Of a DNA stretch of 6,759 nt, positions 1-4,927 are shown piece by piece; the first letter of the stretch is position 1, and each line of letters starts with the position of its first letter. The position numbers were made by a program, and so were the translations under genes. Below the pieces are notes generated by a model. It was not told the DNA's origin. It was given only the letters and a program-made list of their open reading frames with translations, and made no database searches. The stretch comes from Candidatus Hydrogenedentota bacterium (lineage in GTDB: Bacteria > Hydrogenedentota > Hydrogenedentia > Hydrogenedentiales > CAITNO01): assembly GCA_903922535.1 (NCBI GenBank), contig CAIXUF010001102.1, forward strand, positions 1 through 6,759, written 5' to 3'.

Positions 1-210
1 GTGCTGGGCGATCCGGTCTACGGCGTCACCGATTTTCGATCCTGGGCCATTCCGCCGGAAACGTTGGAGGCGCTCAAGGCGCTGCAGGGCCAGGCGCTGC
101 ACGCGGAACGGCTCGGCATCACCCATCCGACCACAGGGGAGAGAATGGCATTCCGATCCGATCCACCGGAGGATTTTCAGCGGGCTCTTGAAGAACTGAG
201 AAAACTTTGA
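1..210 (+). CDS. RluA-family pseudouridine synthase, C-terminal fragment (5' end outside window)
   Basis: This is the last 69 codons of a pseudouridine synthase of the RluA/RluC/RluD family, which isomerises specific uridines in 23S rRNA or tRNA in the cytoplasm. What is visible is the family's C-terminal signature: a GDPVYG motif (residues 3-8 of the fragment), then QALHA (about 31-35), then LGITHPTTGE with a following MAFRSDPP, and a short helical tail. Family knowledge places the catalytic Asp (HRLD motif) and any S4 domain upstream, outside the window. The frame is open from base 1, so the GTG at position 1 is an internal Val codon, not a start. The TGA stop is at 208-210. The subtype (RluC, RluD or another) cannot be decided from this end alone. 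It lies 74 bases upstream of mpl on the same strand and may be co-transcribed with it. Confidence 0.85.
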   Translation: MLGDPVYGVTDFRSWAIPPETLEALKALQGQALHAERLGITHPTTGERMAFRSDPPEDFQRALEELRKL

Positions 211-269
211 ACGCAGAGACGAGGAGGGTCCCAGAGGAAGTCTTCTTGTTATGACTGCAATGGGTGAAT

Positions 270-275
270 AAAGGG
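270..275 (+). promoter_or_regulatory. Ribosome binding site of mpl
   Basis: AAAGGG lies 9 bases before the ATG at 285, a normal Shine-Dalgarno spacing. It selects ATG 285 over the in-frame GTG at 264, which has no purine-rich site at the right distance. A stronger GAGGAGGG run at 221-228 is too far from either start to serve it. Confidence 0.55.
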
Positions 276-284
276 TTGTCGATT

Positions 285-1676
285 ATGCGGATACATTTCA
301 GCGGGATTGGCGGCACGGCGATGGTGGCCGGGGCGCGTTTGGCCATTGAGGCGGGTTGGGAGGTGCGCGGAAGCGACAATCCGCTGTATCCGCCCACGTC
401 GGATATGGTGGCGGCGCTGGGCGTGCCGGTGTATGAGGGTTATGCCGCGTCCAATCTGGACTGGACCCCCGACGTGGTGCTGCTGGGCAACGCACTAAGC
501 CGGGGCAACGCGGAGGTGGAGGCGGCGCTTTCGCGGCGGATGCGCTTTGCCAGCCTACCGGAATGGCTGAAGGAACATGTGCTGCGCACGCGGCGGTCGG
601 TGGCCATCTGCGGCACGCACGGCAAGACGACCACTACGGCATTGACAGCGCATGTGCTGCAAGCCTGCGGACTCGACCCCGGCTATCTCATCGGCGGCCA
701 GCCACTGGGCTTTGCCCACTCGGCGCGATTGGGCCCGGAGGGCGCGCCCTTTGTCATCGAAGGCGACGAGTACGACACGGCGTTCTTCGACAAGCGCGCC
801 AAATTTCTCCATTACCTGCCGGAAATCGCGGTGGTCACATCCATCGAGTTTGACCACGGCGACATCTACAAGGACCTGGCCGAGATCGAGCTGGCGTTCC
901 AACGCATGCTGCGCCAGATACCCCGCGAGGGCTGGCTCGTCTGCTGCGCGGACAACCATGCACAATCGCTGCGCGGGCATGCGTTCAGCAATGTGGCGAC
1001 CTATGGTTTCGCGGAGGACGCCGACTGGCGCGGCGTGGTGGAGGTGGTCGACGGTGTGCGACTGGTAAAAGTCCTGCACAAGGGCGAACCGTGGGGTGTG
1101 ATCGAGCCGTCGCTGTCCGGTCGGTACAACGTGCAGAACACGCTGGCGGCGGTGGCCGTGGCTGCCCTGCTGGGCGCTTCACCGGAGGCGGTGGCGCAGG
1201 GGGTGCGCAGCTTCCCCGGCGTGAAGCGGCGGCTGGAAGTGTTTCTCGAACACAAGGGCGTGACCTTTGTCGATGATTTTGCCCACCATCCCACGGCGAT
1301 CCGCGAGACCATCGGTGCGGCGCGCGAACGCTGGCCGCAGTCGCAGCTGGTGGTGCTGTTTGAGCCCCGATCAAACACAACGGTGACTAGGGCATTTCAG
1401 GGGGAGATGGAGGGAGCTTTCGTCAACGCCGACGCCGTGTGGCTGGGGCCGATCTATCGCGGTGACCGCATTCCCGAGGCCGAACGGCTTGACCGCGCCC
1501 AGTTGGCCGGGGTACTGAAGGGGAAGGGCGTTGCCGCGGCGTGGTCCGACGCCGTGCCCGAGATGGCCGATGCGGTGTGGAATGACGCGCGGCCGGGGGA
1601 CGTGGTGCTGCTTCTCAGCAACGGCGCTTTCGGCGGAATCTACAGGATCTTCCGGGAGAAGGCGGAAAAGGGATAA
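285..1676 (+). CDS. mpl: UDP-N-acetylmuramate:L-alanyl-gamma-D-glutamyl-meso-diaminopimelate ligase (Mpl)
   Basis: Cytoplasmic ATP-dependent Mur ligase of peptidoglycan recycling: it joins recovered L-Ala-gamma-D-Glu-mDAP tripeptide to UDP-MurNAc, bypassing MurC, MurD and MurE. The protein is 463 residues, the usual Mpl length. Visible in order: N-terminal dinucleotide-fold-like GIGG (7-10) with GSDNPLYPP (29-37); GNALSRGN (68-75), typical of Mpl; the ATP P-loop GTHGKTTT (110-117); EGDEYDTAFFDK (159-170), which in Mpl replaces the MurC version; EFDHGDI (188-194); GRYNVQNTLAA (279-289); GVKRR (312-316); DDFAHHPTAI (330-339); FEPRSNT (359-365); and LSNGAFGGI near the C-terminus. All key ligase motifs look intact. 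Start: ATG 285 begins directly with the conserved MRIHFSGIGG and has an AAAGGG site; a GTG at 264 would add seven unconserved residues. MurC is the main alternative, but the DEYDTAFFDK and HHPTAI blocks favour Mpl. Its presence implies mDAP-type peptidoglycan. Confidence 0.95.
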   Translation: MRIHFSGIGGTAMVAGARLAIEAGWEVRGSDNPLYPPTSDMVAALGVPVYEGYAASNLDWTPDVVLLGNALSRGNAEVEAALSRRMRFASLPEWLKEHVLRTRRSVAICGTHGKTTTTALTAHVLQACGLDPGYLIGGQPLGFAHSARLGPEGAPFVIEGDEYDTAFFDKRAKFLHYLPEIAVVTSIEFDHGDIYKDLAEIELAFQRMLRQIPREGWLVCCADNHAQSLRGHAFSNVATYGFAEDADWRGVVEVVDGVRLVKVLHKGEPWGVIEPSLSGRYNVQNTLAAVAVAALLGASPEAVAQGVRSFPGVKRRLEVFLEHKGVTFVDDFAHHPTAIRETIGAARERWPQSQLVVLFEPRSNTTVTRAFQGEMEGAFVNADAVWLGPIYRGDRIPEAERLDRAQLAGVLKGKGVAAAWSDAVPEMADAVWNDARPGDVVLLLSNGAFGGIYRIFREKAEKG

Positions 1677-1812
1677 GAACGACATTCCCTGTTCGCTTTT
1701 CGAAGCGGGAGTCTGGCGCTTCGTTCACTCCGGTTCTTCTGCCATTCACGACTCCTCACCCGGTGCCGTCCTGACCGGGCCAGATGTGCCGCTTCTCCCC
1801 CCTGTCCGGGCA

Positions 1813-1821
1813 TGGTATACT
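1813..1821 (+). promoter_or_regulatory. Extended -10 promoter for the membrane glycosyltransferase gene
   Basis: TGG followed by TATACT (1816-1821) matches an extended -10 element, one base from the sigma70 consensus TATAAT. The position 17 bases upstream (TTCTCC, 1793-1798) is a poor -35, as is common for extended -10 promoters. Transcription would begin near 1828, giving a leader of about 42 bases before the GTG start at 1870. Assigned by eye only. Confidence 0.5.
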
Positions 1822-1857
1822 CCGCCGGGTTTTTGTCGCCTGTCCTGAACCGCAACC

Positions 1858-1862
1858 GGAAG
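1858..1862 (+). promoter_or_regulatory. Ribosome binding site deciding the GTG start at 1870
   Basis: GGAAG ends 7 bases before GTG 1870. It supports the GTG as the true start, which also places a short basic, partly polar N-terminus just before the first membrane span. Confidence 0.5.
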
Positions 1863-1869
1863 TTCATTT

Positions 1870-3654
1870 GTGCAACGCATCCTCGATCTGAGCCGCCTCT
1901 CCCCCGCCAAGGCGCTGTGTTTGTGCCTGGCCATGGGTTTCCTGCTTTGTCTGCCGGCACTGCAACTGGGCCTGGTGGCCGACGACTACATGCACATCGC
2001 CGTGCTGGAGAAGATTCTCCCCATCGGCGGGCCCCTGGACCTTTTCGACTGGGCACCGGGGAGTCCGGAGGCCATACAGCCGCGCATCGCGCACGGGCCT
2101 TATCCGTGGACGACGGACCCCAACGTGCGGGTGGTGTTCTTCCGGCCGCTTTCCTCCGCGCTGATCGCGGTTGATCACGCTCTCTTCAAAAACTGTGTGC
2201 CGGTGCAGCATCTCCATTCCATACTCTGGTACGGCCTGATCATTCTGGCATGCCATCTGCTGTTTCGCCGGAGCCTTCCCGGTGCGGTGGCCTTTCTTGC
2301 TCTCCTTTTGTTTGCGATGGACGAGTCCCATCTGTTTGCGGCGGTCTGGCTCGCGAACCGCAACGCGCTGGTGGCGGCGGTTCCTGCCCTGTTCGGGCTG
2401 TGCGCCCATATGCGCTGGCGCGAGGACGGGTGGAAGCCCGGCCTGCCGCTGTCGCTGCTGGGCTACGCGGTGGGGCTCCTCGGCGGCGAAACGGCGCTGG
2501 GCGTGCTGGCCTATCTGGCGGCGTATGAACTCTTTGCCGGGCCGGGCCGCTGGCCGCGGCGGCTGGCATCGTTTCTGCCCGCAACCGCGCTGGTGTTGGT
2601 CTATCTGGCCGTATACAAAACCCTCGGCTACGGCGCGTCGGGGTCCGGCTTCTACATTGACCCGATTGGCGAGCCCTGGAAGTATCTCTCCCAGGCGCCG
2701 TTCCGCACCTTGGCCCTGATCGGGGCCAAGCTTGTCGGTTTTCCGGCCGACCTGTGGGCGCTCGGTTCCTTCATGCACCCCGTGTCCGTCTTTTCAGGCC
2801 TTGCGGGCATCGTGCTAATCGCGGCGCTCCTGAAATCCCACTGGTCCCTTGTGACGGCGCAGGAACGGCGTTTGCTGTCATGGATGGTGCCCGGCGCGGT
2901 GCTGTCCATGCTGCCCGTGGCGGCGACAATACCGACGAGCCGGCTGTTGCTGGTGCCCTCGGTGGGTGTGTGTGCGCTGCTGGCCGTGGTGCTGCATGCA
3001 TGGTGGCAGGCGCGCAAGTCGGCCGTCCCGCGGCGGGGGCATGCCGCGGCCTGCTGGTTCCTGGTTGCCATTCACCTGCTGCTGCCCGTGGCCGTCTGGC
3101 CCGCAACCACGGTGGGATTCACCATGATCGGAAAAAAAGTGGAAAGGGATGCCCTGTCCCCCCAGACAGAGGCGGCGCTGGCGGGGGCAAGCCGGTACGT
3201 CCTGCTCGTCGCGCCCGATCCCATGGTCAACGTGTACATACCCATCATGCGCGCGGTGAAACGGCATGAGCCCATGCCGGAGAACTGGTTTATCGTATCC
3301 CCGACATCCTGTCCGCACCGGGTGCGGCGCACGGCGCCAAACCGGCTGGAGATCGAAATCATCGGCGGCAGCATCGGCAATCAGTTGGCCGACTTTCTTT
3401 TCACCAACGGCGACCATCCCTTCCGCGTCGGCCACAGGGTGGAGGTCGTGGGCGCGACTATCACCGTGCTGGAAGCCAGTGATCTTGGACCCACCAAGAT
3501 GGCCGTCGAGTTTGACCGGCCACTGGAAGACCCCGCACTGCGGTTCCTGAGCGCGAAGAATGGATACCTGGAACGCATGGCAATCCCCGCGGTCGGCGAA
3601 ACGATGGATGTTCCGGCGCAGTGGAGCCTGGTTTCAAGCCTGGGCCGACCGTGA
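1870..3654 (+). CDS. Multi-spanning membrane protein, probable GT-C type glycosyltransferase
   Basis: A 594-residue integral membrane protein. Hydrophobic segments lie at about residues 14-36, 115-133, 137-150, 164-180, 191-220, 234-250, 277-292, 305-321, 336-352, 357-378 and 391-412, so roughly ten or eleven spans. After the first span comes ADDYMHI, with adjacent Asp38-Asp39 placed where GT-C glycosyltransferases carry their catalytic acidic pair on the outer loop. FRPLSSALIAVDHALF (91-106) and WLANRNALVAA (160-170) also resemble GT-C (PMT/TMTC-like) proteins that transfer sugars from lipid-phosphate donors. The family role is known; the activity here is inference. Residues from about 420 onward form a soluble C-terminal domain with several predicted beta strands (for example LEIEIIGG 493-500, HRVEVVGATITVLEA 522-536). 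The GTG start is supported by GGAAG at 1858-1862 and by the promoter at 1813-1821. The next gene starts 36 bases after the stop, so co-transcription is likely. Donor and acceptor cannot be read from the sequence. Confidence 0.75.
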   Translation: MQRILDLSRLSPAKALCLCLAMGFLLCLPALQLGLVADDYMHIAVLEKILPIGGPLDLFDWAPGSPEAIQPRIAHGPYPWTTDPNVRVVFFRPLSSALIAVDHALFKNCVPVQHLHSILWYGLIILACHLLFRRSLPGAVAFLALLLFAMDESHLFAAVWLANRNALVAAVPALFGLCAHMRWREDGWKPGLPLSLLGYAVGLLGGETALGVLAYLAAYELFAGPGRWPRRLASFLPATALVLVYLAVYKTLGYGASGSGFYIDPIGEPWKYLSQAPFRTLALIGAKLVGFPADLWALGSFMHPVSVFSGLAGIVLIAALLKSHWSLVTAQERRLLSWMVPGAVLSMLPVAATIPTSRLLLVPSVGVCALLAVVLHAWWQARKSAVPRRGHAAACWFLVAIHLLLPVAVWPATTVGFTMIGKKVERDALSPQTEAALAGASRYVLLVAPDPMVNVYIPIMRAVKRHEPMPENWFIVSPTSCPHRVRRTAPNRLEIEIIGGSIGNQLADFLFTNGDHPFRVGHRVEVVGATITVLEASDLGPTKMAVEFDRPLEDPALRFLSAKNGYLERMAIPAVGETMDVPAQWSLVSSLGRP

Positions 3655-3690
3655 GGAATTGGGAATTGGTGCCCTGTCTGTGACGGGACG

Positions 3691-4737
3691 ATGAAGCGCA
3701 AAAACACTTGGAGACGGATTCTCATGTTTGCTCGCTTGTTTGCGGTTGCGGTAATCGTGTTGATCCCTGTTCGCGCGGCGCTGGCCGCGGAGGCCGCCCC
3801 GGGTTCGGTGCCGGTCATTCACATCACGGACCTTTACCACCCGCACAACGACCCCGATGATCATTTTGATCTGGCCACGCTCTTCGGCATGCCCGCTTTC
3901 GATATCCGGGCCATTGTCATAGACATGGGCAAGGAAGGCGCCGGGCGGCCGGGCCTGCCCCCGGTGCAGCAGATGATGCATGTCACGGGGAAGAACGTGC
4001 CCTGCGCCACGGGTCTGGTGGAGAACCTCAAGTCGCAGGCCGACAAGTGCGAACAGCAGCAGCCGGAGGCGCAGGCGGGCGTGAACCTGATTCTGAAGGT
4101 GCTGCGGGAGTCGGACAGGCCGGTGACGGTCTTCTGCGTGGGCAGTCTTCGCGACATCGCGGCCGCGTACAACCGCGAGCCGGAACTGTTGAAAGCCAAG
4201 ATGGGCCGCTGCTATGTGAACGCGGGCGACACCGCCGGGGCGGTGGAATGGAACGTCAGCCTGGACGCCCATGCCTATGTGCGCGTGATGGACAGTCCCC
4301 TGCCGATCTACTGGATGCCCTGTTTCGGCGCGGACGGATTCCAGACCTATTGGTATTTCAAGCAGGCCGACGTCCTGGAGTCGGCGCCACTCGCCTTTCA
4401 GAATTTCATTGTCTATGCGCTAAACAAGACGCCTGTGTCGGAACGCGATCCGATTGCGGCGCTGGCCGACCCCATTGCGCCGGCGGTGCGCGAGAAGATC
4501 TGGAACGGCCTGCGCAACATGTGGTGCACGGCGGGCTATCTGCATGCGGCGGGCGTGGACAATGCCACCTTCAGTTTTCGGAAAGTTTCCGTTCACTTGG
4601 ACAACAACGGCACGAGCCGTGTGAGCAACGGTGCGGACGGGTTGCAGGTGATGACTTTCCACGTTGACGATTCCGCCGCGTACACTGCGTCCATGCTCAA
4701 GGCGTTGCGAGAAACTTGCGCGACACTGGGAAAATGA
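3691..4737 (+). CDS. Exported nucleoside-hydrolase-like (IUNH-fold) protein
   Basis: A 348-residue protein with a signal peptide: basic n-region (KRK, RR), hydrophobic core about 12-27, and an ALA-type cleavage site near 30-33. It is therefore probably periplasmic or secreted. The mature part resembles inosine-uridine nucleoside hydrolases, calcium enzymes that split the N-glycosidic bond of ribonucleosides. Blocks seen: ITDLYHPHNDPDD (45-57) where the family has DTDxGxDD; VFCVGSLRDIA (147-157), matching the GPLTNIA block; VNAGD (176-180), matching the MGG region; EWN (186-188), matching the EFN substrate residues; LDAHA (191-195), matching DPEAA; and RDPIA (252-256), matching HDPxA, which donates a calcium-binding Asp. 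The metal loop is longer than usual, and Arg252 sits where the active-site His is expected, so substrate or activity may differ. The start is uncertain: ATG 3691 gives a classic signal peptide but no well-spaced ribosome site, while ATG 3724 (codon 12) has GGAG at 3710-3713. Distant DUF1593-like proteins are the main alternative. It follows the membrane glycosyltransferase gene by 36 bases. Confidence 0.75.
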   Translation: MKRKNTWRRILMFARLFAVAVIVLIPVRAALAAEAAPGSVPVIHITDLYHPHNDPDDHFDLATLFGMPAFDIRAIVIDMGKEGAGRPGLPPVQQMMHVTGKNVPCATGLVENLKSQADKCEQQQPEAQAGVNLILKVLRESDRPVTVFCVGSLRDIAAAYNREPELLKAKMGRCYVNAGDTAGAVEWNVSLDAHAYVRVMDSPLPIYWMPCFGADGFQTYWYFKQADVLESAPLAFQNFIVYALNKTPVSERDPIAALADPIAPAVREKIWNGLRNMWCTAGYLHAAGVDNATFSFRKVSVHLDNNGTSRVSNGADGLQVMTFHVDDSAAYTASMLKALRETCATLGK

Positions 4738-4752
4738 GTGGCGGTTTTTTTT
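4721..4752 (+). terminator. Possible weak rho-independent terminator after the nucleoside-hydrolase-like gene
   Basis: CGACACT (4721-4727) pairs with AGTGGCG (4737-4743) as four plus two base pairs around an A-G mismatch, with a 9-base loop. One G follows, then eight consecutive T (4745-4752). The arrangement is that of an intrinsic terminator and overlaps the TGA stop at 4735-4737, but the stem is short and imperfect. Confidence 0.35.
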
Positions 4753-4780
4753 CGCCGCTTTGGCGGTCGCGCGACGCAAA

Positions 4781-4804
4781 GAGCCGGCGACGACGCCGGC
4801 GCTC
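4781..4804 (+). repeat. GC-rich palindromic element, candidate interspersed repeat
   Basis: GCCGGCG (4783-4789) and CGCCGGC (4794-4800) form a perfect 7-base-pair stem closed by an ACGA loop. Outer GAG (4781-4783) and CTC (4802-4804) can extend a shifted version of the pairing. There is no T-run after it. It looks like the short palindromic elements scattered between genes in GC-rich genomes, but only one copy is present here, so its repeat nature is unproven. Confidence 0.35.
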
Positions 4805-4835
4805 CCAGTAGGACATCCAGAAGAAACGTTTGAGG

Positions 4836-4864
4836 TTGACCCGCGGGGGCGGGTTCGCTAGACT
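4836..4864 (+). promoter_or_regulatory. Sigma70-type promoter of the GH78-type gene
   Basis: TTGACC (4836-4841, five of six matches to TTGACA) is separated by exactly 17 bases (4842-4858) from TAGACT (4859-4864, four of six matches to TATAAT). Initiation is expected near 4871, giving a leader of about 57 bases before the ATG at 4928. This is the best promoter in the window and makes the glycoside hydrolase gene an independent transcription unit. No obvious operator is visible around it. Confidence 0.7.
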
Positions 4865-4871
4865 TTCCTTA

Positions 4872-4903
4872 CCCCGGAGGCCGCATGGGCGGCACCGCCG
4901 GGG
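4872..4903 (+). promoter_or_regulatory. Strong hairpin at the predicted 5' end of the GH78 mRNA leader
   Basis: CCCCGG (4872-4877) pairs with CCGGGG (4898-4903), and inside it GCCGC (4880-4884) pairs with GCGGC (4889-4893) around an ATGG loop. This gives 11 base pairs, almost all G-C, with one small asymmetric internal loop. It begins within a base or two of the predicted transcription start. It ends ten bases before the AGGGAG ribosome site, so that site stays free. Roles such as mRNA stabilisation or leader control are inference. Confidence 0.5.
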
Positions 4904-4912
4904 ACCAACATG

Positions 4913-4918
4913 AGGGAG
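4913..4918 (+). promoter_or_regulatory. Ribosome binding site deciding the ATG 4928 start
   Basis: AGGGAG lies 9 bases before ATG 4928. An in-frame ATG at 4910 would add six residues, and its only upstream purine run (GGGGA, 4900-4904) is largely inside the leader hairpin, so 4928 is preferred. Confidence 0.55.
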
Positions 4919-4927
4919 TATTTTCCA

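Larger units (their letters stand above)
1677..1869 (+). other. Intergenic region with competing inverted repeats
   Basis: This 193-base stretch holds no credible gene. Near its start, CGCTT (1694-1698) can pair with AAGCG (1703-1707) across a TTCG loop, while the same middle segment GAAGCG (1702-1707) can instead pair with CGCTTC (1717-1722), so the two hairpins exclude each other. A third inverted repeat, CCCGGT (1759-1764) with ACCGGG (1774-1779), has a 9-base loop. None is followed by a T-run, so a rho-independent terminator for mpl is not supported. The right end carries the promoter and ribosome site of the next gene. Confidence 0.5.

Noticed and set aside
251..271. Six-codon leader frame whose TAA overlaps the mpl ribosome site
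   Set aside because: GAGGAGGG at 221-228 is too far upstream to drive it and the peptide has no regulatory codon run. Short chance frames are expected.
264..284. GTG 264 as the mpl start
   Set aside because: It adds seven residues not typical of Mpl, and ATG 285 has the better-spaced AAAGGG site and begins at the conserved motif.
1864..2778. A 304-codon open frame on the minus strand opposite the membrane protein
   Set aside because: It has a Gln/Arg/His-rich composition with no domain, and it lies antisense to a well-formed multi-span membrane protein. This is a shadow.
3655..3668. Tandem direct repeat GGAATTG twice after the membrane protein stop
   Set aside because: Two 7-base copies only, with no flanking element. 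Too short to indicate mobility or a binding-site array.
4753..4765. CGCC/GGCG hairpin after the T8 run
   Set aside because: Four base pairs with no following T-run on either strand. It is not convincing as a terminator or reverse-strand signal.
4910..4912. ATG 4910 as the start of the glycoside hydrolase
   Set aside because: Its candidate ribosome site is mostly held in the leader hairpin. ATG 4928 has AGGGAG at a 9-base spacing and still gives a full signal peptide.
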